Below, piece after piece: positions 1-7,188 of a DNA stretch of 34,563 nucleotides; the stretch's first letter is position 1; the number at the start of each line of letters is the position of its first letter. Under the pieces are notes generated by a model. The model made no database searches. It was not told the origin of the DNA and saw only the letters and a list, made by a program, of their open reading frames with translations. Origin of the DNA: a virus; IMG/VR virus record IMGVR_UViG_3300031727_000005, positions 1 to 34,563 of that record; one strand, 5' to 3'. The translations under genes were made by a program, and so were the position numbers.

Positions 1-1
1 G

Positions 2-373
2 ACGATCACCGACAACGGTATCGAGGTCGAGGGCGAGATCGCCAAAGACACCGACCTCGACTACATCGAAACCGCCTGGAAGCAAATCAAGGCGAAGCTG
101 GTGCGTGGTCTGTCCATCGGCTTCCGCGCCATCGAGTACAGTTTCCTCAAGGATACCGGCGGCATCCACTTCAAGGAGTGGGAATGGATCGAGCTGAGCG
201 CGGTGACCATTCCGGCCAACGCTGATTGCACGCTTGCCACTATCAAGGCCTTCGACCAAGACCCGGTCAAGCGGTCTCAGGTCATCGATGCTCTGTCCGA
301 GCGCAACCAGAAAGTTGAACAAGCCCTTGCTCGTATTAAACGCGCCAAGGCAGCATTGAGTATGCGCAAATGA
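2..373 (+). CDS. HK97-type prohead protease, C-terminal part (gene runs off the left edge)
   Basis: The reading frame is already open at the window edge, so the start and the N-terminal part are missing. The visible part has the signature of the S78/U35 prohead protease family: a GLSIGF segment, in which the Ser is the likely nucleophile, followed by an aromatic EWEWIELSAVTIPAN stretch near the C-terminus. In HK97-like phages this serine protease cuts the scaffold (delta) part off the capsid protein inside the prohead and then degrades itself. The next gene, the capsid protein, starts within its stop codon (ATGA overlap), the usual arrangement for this pair. The family call is confident. The catalytic His lies in the missing part and cannot be checked. 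Confidence 0.9.
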   Translation, partial: TITDNGIEVEGEIAKDTDLDYIETAWKQIKAKLVRGLSIGFRAIEYSFLKDTGGIHFKEWEWIELSAVTIPANADCTLATIKAFDQDPVKRSQVIDALSERNQKVEQALARIKRAKAALSMRK

Positions 374-1875
374 ACATTTCCGACAAGATCCTGAACCTGG
401 CTGCGGACCTCGGTCCGAAGCAGAAAGAGTTGAAGGCCCAGCAGGAGAAGCTGGCCGAACTGACCGACGAGGTCGCCAAGGTCGAAGACGCCGAGAAGGA
501 GGAGCTTCTCCTGGCCGAGATCGACGAGGTCGGCAAGTCCGTGGACACCTTGATCACTGACGTCGAGAAGCTCGAGAAGCGCCTCGGCGAATATCGCGAG
601 ATCGAGAAGCGTCAGGCCGGCAGCGCCCGTCCGGCGGAGCCCTCCGGCCCGGCCTTGATTCGCCCGGAGCGCCGGCAGTCCAAGGGCCTGGATGTTTTCG
701 TCCGCCACGCCGTCGTGACCGCGCTATCTCACGCCAAGCGTGTTCCTGAGCAGCAGGTGATGGATGAACTGTACGGTGACGACCTGCGCCTGAAGTCCGT
801 GATGCCGCTGATCACCAAGACCGAGGCACCGATCGCCACCACGACCGACACCGGCTACGCCGCCGAGTTGGTTCAGGAGGACATCCGCGGTCTGCTGGAG
901 GAGATCGAGTCGCAGTCCGTCGCCGCCGCACTGGCGCTGTGGGCGAGTCGCTCCGGCGGTATGATGATCAACTTCGGCCGTGCACAGACCGTTACCATTC
1001 CGCGCCTAAACCCGACCGGCGCCAACCCGACCGAACCGGCCTGGGTACAGGAAGGCGGTGCGATCCCGGTAGGCTCGATCTCTCTCGGTTCGCAGACGAT
1101 CAACCGTTACAAGTTGGCCGAGATCCTGGTCACCACTATGGAGCTGCGCGAGCGCGCGGTCACCGACATCGAGTCGGTCTTCCGCCGTGCTATGCAGCGG
1201 GCCTATGTAAAGGTGCTGGACAACGCGTTGCTGAGTAACGCCGCTGCCGTCGCGGGTGTGCGTCCCGCGGGCCTGCTCAACGGGCTCTCGGGTGCCAACA
1301 CCGGGACGGGCGATGCCACGGGCGGCATCCCGTCGGTGGTGGAGGATATCAAGGCTTTGATGGGCGCTCTGCTGGCGGCCAACGAGAGCGCCGTGCCGGT
1401 GCTGCTGCTGAATAATCAGACCCGCATGGGGCTGACGTTCCTCACCGACGCGCTGGGCATGTTCACCTTCCGCGACGATCTTAACTCCGGCAATTTGCTG
1501 ACGGTGCCGGTCATCAGCTCCGGTAACGTGCCGGCCGACGTGGCGGTGATGGTGGATGCCTCCAGCGTCGCGATGGCGCTGGACGCCCCGATGTTCGACA
1601 TCAGCCAGGTCGCCACTGTGGTCATGGCCAACGCCGACGCCACCGCGCCGACAATGGCCGATGACGGGGCCACAGGAGTAGTTGGCACCGCCGGGCAAGT
1701 CCCGACTGGTATCAACGTGGTGCCTTCGGCGGCTGCCGCGGCTGGCGCAGGCCTCGGCTACGGGGCGCGCAGCATGTTCCAGACGTACTCGGAAGCGGTT
1801 CGCATGATCGCCCCAACGTCCTGGGCCTTGCTGCGACCGAACGTCGTGGCACAACGCACGTCGATTGCTTGGTGA
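370..1875 (+). CDS. Major capsid protein, HK97 fold, with N-terminal scaffold-like domain
   Basis: This 501-residue protein follows the prohead protease with a 4-base overlap. Residues about 12-80 are highly charged and predicted coiled coil (Lys/Glu/Leu heptads), as expected for the delta domain that acts as internal scaffold and is removed by the protease. A Pro/Arg-rich linker (about 85-105) leads into a typical Phage_capsid domain. That domain has a two-helix region around 150-185, an AWVQEGG segment at about 224, and a long helix rich in Arg/Glu around 255-285. The C-terminal half has a small Ala/Gly/Asp-rich stretch (about 425-465) that may be a surface loop. The protein forms the icosahedral shell. 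The scaffold cleavage site is probably in the linker but cannot be fixed by eye. Confidence 0.93.
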   Translation: MNISDKILNLAADLGPKQKELKAQQEKLAELTDEVAKVEDAEKEELLLAEIDEVGKSVDTLITDVEKLEKRLGEYREIEKRQAGSARPAEPSGPALIRPERRQSKGLDVFVRHAVVTALSHAKRVPEQQVMDELYGDDLRLKSVMPLITKTEAPIATTTDTGYAAELVQEDIRGLLEEIESQSVAAALALWASRSGGMMINFGRAQTVTIPRLNPTGANPTEPAWVQEGGAIPVGSISLGSQTINRYKLAEILVTTMELRERAVTDIESVFRRAMQRAYVKVLDNALLSNAAAVAGVRPAGLLNGLSGANTGTGDATGGIPSVVEDIKALMGALLAANESAVPVLLLNNQTRMGLTFLTDALGMFTFRDDLNSGNLLTVPVISSGNVPADVAVMVDASSVAMALDAPMFDISQVATVVMANADATAPTMADDGATGVVGTAGQVPTGINVVPSAAAAAGAGLGYGARSMFQTYSEAVRMIAPTSWALLRPNVVAQRTSIAW

Positions 1876-1908
1876 GTGTGATAGGGGCGAAGGATCGCCC
1901 CGTCACAC
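1876..1908 (+). promoter_or_regulatory. Strong stem-loop just after the capsid gene
   Basis: Immediately after the capsid stop codon the sequence can fold into a 13-bp stem. GTGTGA (1876-1881) pairs with TCACAC (1903-1908), and GGGGCGA (1884-1890) pairs with TCGCCCC (1895-1901), closed by an AGGA tetraloop with small internal bulges. No T-run follows, so it is not a classical Rho-independent terminator. It lies in the only gap between head genes, which are otherwise overlapping. The likely role is to stabilise or punctuate the capsid mRNA, or to act as a partial terminator that makes capsid message more abundant than portal message. Confidence 0.65.
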
Positions 1909-1923
1909 GAATGAGGAATTCTA

Positions 1924-2220
1924 ATGCCCGAAGCACTTTACAAGCCCCACGGCATGTCACACTTTCGGCGTATCTCGCTGAAGGAAGCGCAGGCCCTAGA
2001 AGCTGCTGGTAAAGCCTACCGGCCCTCGGCGCATCAGCCGGGCGTCTACTACGGCCGCGCCGTGGTACCGGAGAACCTGAACGCCGTTCCGGATGAGGAG
2101 CCGCCACCCGCTAAGGAGGAGCCGGTCAAGGAGGAGCCGGTCAAGGAGCAGGTCTATGAGACTCGCGCGATGGAGGCGAAGCCCCGCACCAGTGGACGTC
2201 GGACGCTGAAGGGCCGATGA
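1924..2220 (+). CDS. Small protein between capsid and portal, function unknown
   Basis: This 98-residue protein is preceded by a GAGG ribosome-binding site about 10 bases upstream of its ATG, and its stop overlaps the portal start (ATGA). The N-terminal half (about 1-55) looks like a compact domain with aromatic residues and a VYYGRAVVP stretch. Residues about 60-75 are a Pro/Glu/Lys-rich linker with a doubled EEPVK unit, and the last 25 residues are basic. The position between capsid and portal suggests a virion-associated or assembly role, such as an adaptor or capsid-associated protein. I do not recognise a family, and nothing in it shows an enzyme. Confidence 0.75.
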   Translation: MPEALYKPHGMSHFRRISLKEAQALEAAGKAYRPSAHQPGVYYGRAVVPENLNAVPDEEPPPAKEEPVKEEPVKEQVYETRAMEAKPRTSGRRTLKGR

Positions 2221-3626
2221 CCGATCAAGCTCTCCAGATCGTCGATTCTCGCGGCCGCCCGATCGTTGCGCAGAAGTCGTTTGGCTGCGACAACGGTGAG
2301 GGGTCTTGGCGCGGGCCGTTCACGTTCATTGGCGAGCTGGGCGGGCGTTATGAGCTGACGCCCTGGGAAGACGGCTGGCAGCGCAACCTCTCTCCGTGGC
2401 TGCAGCGCACCTGCGGTGCGGTCTATGCGTGCAAGAATGTGCAGGCGCAAGCCATTGCCACCATGCCTGCCTATCATCAGCGGAAACTGGAGAACGGCGG
2501 GCTGGAGACGATTACGACGTCCCCGCTATCACGTATCCTGCGCAATCCGAACGAGTACCAAACCTCGTCAGACTTCTTCCTGAACTTGCTGTTCGAGCTG
2601 CTGAGCTACGGCAACGCCTACGCCCTGGTTTTCCGCGACAAGTCGGAGCGCATCGAGTCGATCCACCTCGTGCCCTCGAATAGCACGCAAGCCTACATCA
2701 CGCCCGAGGGCGCGATCTTCTATGGCGTGGGCACTAACCCGATCATCGGCGAGCTGCAAGCGTTGATCCCGGCGCGTGATGTGCTGCACCTGCGGCTGCA
2801 CACCCCGCGGCATCCGTTGATCGGCGTCAGCCCGATCGAGTTTGCCACGATGGCTATCCAAATCAACACCGCGATCGGCAGTAACCAGGCGGCGTTCTTC
2901 TCGAATATGAGTCGACCGAGCGGAGTACTGACCACGGACGAAAAGCTGACCAAGGAGCAAATGGAGGCGTTGCGAAACGCTTGGTACGAGAAGAGCCGTG
3001 GACTGGCGACGGGCGAGGTGCCTGTGCTCAGTTGGGGGCTGAAGTGGAACCCGATGACGGTTACCAGCCAGGACGCACAGCTGATTGAGGCGTATCGGAT
3101 GTCCATCGAGGACATCGCTCGTGTCTACCGTGTTCCGCTGGCCCTGATCGGCGACTACACGAAGGCGACCTACAACAACGTCGAGCAGCTCATCAACCAA
3201 TGGTTGTCGACGGGGCTCGGCTTCCTGATGACGCACATCGAGCAGGCGTTCGGTCGACTGTTCCGCCTTCCTCCTGATGAGATGATGGACTTTGACACCG
3301 ATTCTCTGCTCCGGACGGACTTTGAAAATCGACTGAAGACCCTCGGCAACGCGATCACGACGGGGCTCATGTCCCCGAACGAGGCGCGCCGGCGCGAGCG
3401 GTTGCCCGCGGTCGAGTTTGGCGAGGAGCCTCGTGTCCAGCAACAGGTTGTGCCGCTGTCGCAGATCGGGCGGATGCCGGAAGCTCCGCCCGCCCCGCCT
3501 GCGCCTGAGCCAGCGCCGGCTGCGGAGCCCTCTGAAGAAGACACACAGCGCAACTTCCTGGTGGAAGCTCAGAAGAAAGCCAGCGCCAAGGCCGCGTTAC
3601 TGCAAAGCATGGGACTCGCAGCATGA
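2217..3626 (+). CDS. Portal protein (HK97-family)
   Basis: This 469-residue protein has the features of the Phage_portal family. The N-terminal region contains a PLSRILRNPNE stretch and a following helix ending in LLSYGNAYALVFR. The central part has a LIGVSPIEFA motif, and a later helix region carries IARVYRVPLALIGDY followed by the TYNNVEQ segment typical of HK97 gp3-like portals. The dodecameric portal sits at one capsid vertex and is the channel for DNA packaging and exit. The C-terminal tail (about 420-445) is Pro/Ala-rich and ends in a short charged helix. Here the portal comes after protease and capsid, whereas in many HK97-like phages it precedes them. The call is secure. Confidence 0.95.
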   Translation: MTDQALQIVDSRGRPIVAQKSFGCDNGEGSWRGPFTFIGELGGRYELTPWEDGWQRNLSPWLQRTCGAVYACKNVQAQAIATMPAYHQRKLENGGLETITTSPLSRILRNPNEYQTSSDFFLNLLFELLSYGNAYALVFRDKSERIESIHLVPSNSTQAYITPEGAIFYGVGTNPIIGELQALIPARDVLHLRLHTPRHPLIGVSPIEFATMAIQINTAIGSNQAAFFSNMSRPSGVLTTDEKLTKEQMEALRNAWYEKSRGLATGEVPVLSWGLKWNPMTVTSQDAQLIEAYRMSIEDIARVYRVPLALIGDYTKATYNNVEQLINQWLSTGLGFLMTHIEQAFGRLFRLPPDEMMDFDTDSLLRTDFENRLKTLGNAITTGLMSPNEARRRERLPAVEFGEEPRVQQQVVPLSQIGRMPEAPPAPPAPEPAPAAEPSEEDTQRNFLVEAQKKASAKAALLQSMGLAA

Positions 3627-4675
3627 GCGACTTCGATACCCGGCACCTGGTCCAAGCGACGGGAGAGATCCTTCGCGAGCAGCGTGAGCAGATCAACACC
3701 GATTTGTGGTCGCTGAAAGAGCAGATCCTTGAGCTGAAGGATCTTCACGGCGCGGAGGTTGAGAAGACCCGCGGCGATTTGCTGACTCGTATCGACGACC
3801 TGAACCACCGCTACGAAGCGCTCAGCGCTAAGCTTCGCGCCGTGCCCGAGGACCGGGGCGAAGAGATCGCCGAGCTACGTGGGCGGCTCCTGCAATTGGA
3901 GCGCACGCCTGGCCCGCCCGGTAAGGATGGGAAGGATGGTGCCTCCCCCGATGTCGAGGACGTAGCGAACGTCATTGTCCTGCGGCACGCCGACCGTCTC
4001 CGGGGCGAGCAGGGCCCGGTGGGTGCGCAGGGCCCCGTCGGCGGCACCGGCGCTCCCGGCAAAGACGCAGATCCCAACGCGGTCGCGGACAGCTTGTTCG
4101 AACGCCACGGTGCTGCACTCCGCGGCGAGCCCGGTCAGTCGGTTTCCTGTGACGAGGTCGCCGCCGAGCTGAAGCAGGACCAGCAGTTCCTGACGCTTGT
4201 CCGCGGCGAGCCCGGTCAGTCGGTTTCCTGCGACGAGGTCGCCGTCAAGCTGAAGCAGGACCAGGAGTTCTTGACGCTTATCCGCGGCGAGCCCGGCAAG
4301 TCAGTCTCCCGCGATGAGGTCGCCGCCGAGCTGAAGCAGGACAAGGAGTTCCTGACGCTTGTCCGCGGCGAGCCCGGCAAGTCAGTCTCCCGCGATGAGG
4401 TCGCCGCCGAGCTGAAGCAGGACCAGGAGTTCTTGACCATCGTCCGCGGGGAGAAGGGTGAACCCGGACAGTCGGTCTCCCGCGACGAGGTCGCCGCCGA
4501 GCTGAAGCAGGATCAGCAGTTCCTGGCCATCATCCGCGGTGAGCGCGGCCCTGCGGGCGAGCGCGGCCCCGAAGGTCCTGTTCCCGATATCACTGCCTTA
4601 CTCGAAGCCTCGATGGCAGAGTTCCGTCAGCGTGAGATGGCCGAAATCAAAGCCGTGTTTGCCCGCTATGCTTGA
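3623..4675 (+). CDS. Collagen-like repeat protein with N-terminal coiled coil, probable virion fibre
   Basis: This 350-residue protein starts inside the portal stop (ATGA). Residues about 10-90 are charged heptads consistent with a coiled coil. Gly-X-Y collagen-like blocks appear at about 96-106, 130-150 and 305-320. Between them, residues 167-304 consist of five tandem repeats. Each repeat joins a short GEPG collagen turn to a helical SVSxDEVAAELKQD segment ending in a hydrophobic FLTLV-type step. This alternating collagen and helix architecture is typical of trimeric phage fibres. The position directly after the portal, together with the head-fibre-like motif in the next gene, favours a fibre on the head or neck over a tail-tip fibre, but that is inference. 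The exact attachment is unknown. Confidence 0.8.
   Translation: MSDFDTRHLVQATGEILREQREQINTDLWSLKEQILELKDLHGAEVEKTRGDLLTRIDDLNHRYEALSAKLRAVPEDRGEEIAELRGRLLQLERTPGPPGKDGKDGASPDVEDVANVIVLRHADRLRGEQGPVGAQGPVGGTGAPGKDADPNAVADSLFERHGAALRGEPGQSVSCDEVAAELKQDQQFLTLVRGEPGQSVSCDEVAVKLKQDQEFLTLIRGEPGKSVSRDEVAAELKQDKEFLTLVRGEPGKSVSRDEVAAELKQDQEFLTIVRGEKGEPGQSVSRDEVAAELKQDQQFLAIIRGERGPAGERGPEGPVPDITALLEASMAEFRQREMAEIKAVFARYA
4121..4534 (+). repeat. Five tandem coding repeats (4 x 81 bp + 1 x 90 bp)
   Basis: Units begin at 4121, 4202, 4283, 4364 and 4445, each opening with CGCGG(C/G)GAG. The first four are 81 bp (27 residues). The fifth is 90 bp because one extra Gly-X-Y triplet has been inserted. Units are nearly identical in DNA, not only in protein, so recent duplication or gene conversion is likely. 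Positions that vary include the Cys/Arg before DEVA and the Gln/Lys after GEPG. Confidence 0.9.
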
Positions 4676-5942
4676 CGACCTTACAACTCCCGGCGGTCTA
4701 CTTGCCGAAGAAATCGCGAAGCTCACTACGCGCCGGATCGAGCGGGCGGTTGCTGAGATCGAGGTTCCAGCCGGCAAAGACGGGCTCGGCTTTGACCTTA
4801 AGACTTATGCCAAGGGGCAGGTCTATCGCGAGGGCGATTATATCGCCACCGCCTGGGGCAAGATCTATGTTGCCGTGCGTGACACCGCGGATGCTCCGCG
4901 CAAGTCCGATGCGTGGAAGCGCGTGGGTCCTTGGGGGTTGGAGTTTCTCGGCTTAAAGCCGGAGGACGTTAACACGCTGGAGTGCGGCGACCTCTACATC
5001 GACGGCGGCAGCCTGTTTGGTGTGCTCCCCGACGGGCGCGTCAAGATGCTCGTGCAGCGGGGTAAGGAGGGCAAGCAAGGCCCCGCGGGCAGGGACGGCA
5101 AAGACGGGCGCCACGGGGCGAGCATTATCGCTGGAGTCGAAATTGAGAACGGTATCAGGCTTCGCAGCGACGATGGAACCGATATCGACGTTCCGCTTCC
5201 CATGTTGCATGAGAAGATTTATGGCATCGTCGAAACGGTGGCGAAGAATACTACTAACGCCACGTTAAAGGCGTTTTTCGAGGCAATAGAGGTAGACGAC
5301 GAGGCGGTAGCTGTTCGCGCGCATCGTGGTCCCTGGTTACCCGGCACAAGCTATAGTAAAGGCGACTTAGTCAACCGCGGTAACGCGCTTTACCTATGCA
5401 CGGCCGCCCAAGTAGCCGGGCAGGTAATGTCGTATGATAATTGGCGTAAGATTGCTGGCGGAAGCGGCGGCAATGGCTCAGGGGGAGCCCTGTATGAACT
5501 GCCGGTGGCGTCTGAAACGGAGCTTGGCGGAGTCAAAATCGGTTCAGGCATTTCGGTGTTGGCCGACGGCACGATCTCTACAGCGGCTCTGCCTGGAACA
5601 GGCACAGATCTAGCCTACACGCCGTCAACGCGGTTGCTGGAATCCAGCAGCGGCAATGATGTAACGTTGCCGTTAGTTGTAGCTGGTGGTAACGCAGGCT
5701 TGATGGAGGGAGCGCAGGCAGCACAGTTGGCAGATCACGAGAGTAAGCTCTCTACTATTGACGCCGATGAACTGGCGGCGATCAATGGGGCGAACGCGCC
5801 AAGTGCTGGCAACGTGTTTGCGACGATGGACGATGTGGCTGCCGCGGGCGGCGTGACGGCTCCACCATCTGACCCTGGAAGGTATTTTGCTTGGAAAGAC
5901 GGTGCTTGGGTCGATATAACCAACAAGATCATAAATCCATGA
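4668..5942 (+). CDS. Second collagen-like fibre protein with carbohydrate-binding-like modules
   Basis: I start this 424-residue protein at the ATG that overlaps the previous stop by 8 bases. A longer in-frame start would put 43 implausible residues over the preceding gene. Two segments (about 50-90 and 220-265) share a Y..GD.V...G..Y pattern ending in a Trp, resembling small chitin/cellulose-binding (CBM5/12-like) folds. A Gly-X-Y block lies at about 131-150. Near residue 286 is an ELGGVKIGSGI stretch followed by a DGTIS turn, the hallmark repeat of phage head-fibre proteins (Phage_fiber_2-like). It probably forms a trimeric fibre together with the upstream collagen-like protein. The glycan-binding role is inferred from domain resemblance only. 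Confidence 0.75.
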   Translation: MLDDLTTPGGLLAEEIAKLTTRRIERAVAEIEVPAGKDGLGFDLKTYAKGQVYREGDYIATAWGKIYVAVRDTADAPRKSDAWKRVGPWGLEFLGLKPEDVNTLECGDLYIDGGSLFGVLPDGRVKMLVQRGKEGKQGPAGRDGKDGRHGASIIAGVEIENGIRLRSDDGTDIDVPLPMLHEKIYGIVETVAKNTTNATLKAFFEAIEVDDEAVAVRAHRGPWLPGTSYSKGDLVNRGNALYLCTAAQVAGQVMSYDNWRKIAGGSGGNGSGGALYELPVASETELGGVKIGSGISVLADGTISTAALPGTGTDLAYTPSTRLLESSSGNDVTLPLVVAGGNAGLMEGAQAAQLADHESKLSTIDADELAAINGANAPSAGNVFATMDDVAAAGGVTAPPSDPGRYFAWKDGAWVDITNKIINP

Positions 5943-6451
5943 ACATATTGATTGGTTTTCTTCTGTCGTTGTTTGTTGGGTCCGCATTGGCTGCGGAAGG
6001 GGACGTCCCCATTGAGCAAAGCAATGGAAGTATTACCACGCAAGCCATTAGCGGCGATGTCACGCTCACAGCCACAGGTGTTGCGACGGTGCAGGCTGTT
6101 AATGGCTCGGCAACGCGCCCGTGGCAGTATGAACGGACGATCACAAATCCAGCAGATACTGACGATTGGCTGTGGTTCAAAGCTGACACGGCCTTGACGA
6201 TGACGGCTGTTGACTGTGTAGCGCAAGGTACAACGCCAAGTATCACTGTGGATATTCAGGAGTGCGATGCCGATGGCGGTAACTGCGCGACAAGCCTGTC
6301 GTCCGCTATTACTTGCGATGGCGGAAACGATACCGGGACAATTGTTGACTCAGTAATCGATTCAGGTGATTGGATGAAGATATTGCTCGGTGCACCGAGC
6401 GGAACGGTTGATGCGATTTCCGTTCAAATCTATGGCACAAAGGCGCTGTAA
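5939..6451 (+). CDS. Secreted or signal-anchored protein of unknown function in the fibre cassette
   Basis: I chose the ATG inside the upstream stop (ATGA). It gives 170 residues opening with a clear signal peptide (hydrophobic ILIGFLLSLFVG core, likely cleavage after ALA at about residue 18-19). The rest is a beta-rich, Thr/Asp-rich domain with several cysteines (VDCVAQG, ITCDGG and similar), ending in a VSVQIYGT-like strand. Similar beta domains occur as C-terminal pieces of phage and metagenomic virion proteins, but I cannot name the family. A Sec signal is unusual for a virion protein. Either it is exported to the host envelope during infection, or the hydrophobic N-terminus serves in particle assembly. 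Confidence 0.7.
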   Translation: MNILIGFLLSLFVGSALAAEGDVPIEQSNGSITTQAISGDVTLTATGVATVQAVNGSATRPWQYERTITNPADTDDWLWFKADTALTMTAVDCVAQGTTPSITVDIQECDADGGNCATSLSSAITCDGGNDTGTIVDSVIDSGDWMKILLGAPSGTVDAISVQIYGTKAL

Positions 6452-7185
6452 TGATTAAAAATCGCTTTTTGCTTACTCTGATACCGAGTCTGGCGCTTGG
6501 TCTTCTGATGCAACCTGCCAACTTGCAGGCGGATTTCATTCGTGGGACTGGCGGAGGGCCCCCGGCTGGCTTCACTTGTGGCACCTCGACGGTCGATGGC
6601 GTCGGCGGCATCACCTATGGCACGGTGGTTGGTGAAGATGGCAACTGCTGGTTGGATCGCAATCTTGGCTCACCACAGGTAGCAACAGCGTCTAACGACT
6701 CGGATGCTTACGGCTATTATTACCAGTGGGGGCGTTTATCAGATGGGCATCAGATAGATACTTCTGGCACAACGACCACTTTATCAACAACCGACATACC
6801 TGGGCATGGTGACTTTATTACGCCCCCAGCTAATCCATACGATTGGCGAGATCCAGGAAACAATGAACTTTGGCAGGGTGTTTCTGGGATTAACAATCCC
6901 TGCCCGTCTGGCTTTCGTCTTCCGACAAAAACCGAGTGGGATGCGTATATAACGGCTGCAAATATTATAGATCAAGAGACAGCGTATACAAGTAATCTTA
7001 AAATCACTGCTACTGGTCGGCGTCAATATGATGGTGTTTTTGACAGACGAGGATCGCGCGGGTATTACTGGAGTTCAGACATTTTGGGCGGTGAGAATTC
7101 ATGGTACTTGAATGTCGCCGCTGTTGTTGAGACCTCATATTGGTATAGAGGTTATGGTAATACTGTGCGCTGCATACGAGATTAG
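6451..7185 (+). CDS. Secreted FISUMP / C-type-lectin-like protein
   Basis: This 244-residue protein starts within the TAATG junction with the previous gene. The first ~27 residues form a signal peptide (FLLTLIPSLALGLLM core, probable cut after LQA). The remainder matches the Fibrobacter succinogenes major paralogous (FISUMP, TIGR02145-like) pattern: CWLDRNLG near 70, AYGYYYQWGR near 90, a DWR..NNELWQG stretch, NNPCPSGFRLPT near 150, YYWSS near 208 and a terminal GNTVRCIRD. This family is predicted to have a C-type-lectin/formylglycine-enzyme-like fold, the same class of scaffold used for receptor binding in several phages. Its base composition is clearly more AT-rich than the head genes, which hints at separate acquisition. 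Ligand and location are unknown. Confidence 0.8.
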   Translation: MIKNRFLLTLIPSLALGLLMQPANLQADFIRGTGGGPPAGFTCGTSTVDGVGGITYGTVVGEDGNCWLDRNLGSPQVATASNDSDAYGYYYQWGRLSDGHQIDTSGTTTTLSTTDIPGHGDFITPPANPYDWRDPGNNELWQGVSGINNPCPSGFRLPTKTEWDAYITAANIIDQETAYTSNLKITATGRRQYDGVFDRRGSRGYYWSSDILGGENSWYLNVAAVVETSYWYRGYGNTVRCIRD

Positions 7186-7188
7186 ACC

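Noticed and set aside
1006-1854. Long open frame on the - strand within the capsid gene
   Set aside because: Its composition (His/Arg-rich, low complexity) is that of an antisense shadow of a GC-rich gene; the + strand capsid frame is unmistakable.
2568-3443. 291-codon - strand frame within the portal gene
   Set aside because: Shadow of the portal gene; no protein-family features.
4121-4534. CRISPR-like spacing of repeats
   Set aside because: Repeats are in frame, coding and contiguous with no unique spacers.
4539-4667. Longer start for the second collagen-like gene
   Set aside because: It would translate 43 Arg/Ser/Pro-rich residues over the upstream gene; the ATG at 4668 gives the usual 8-base overlap.
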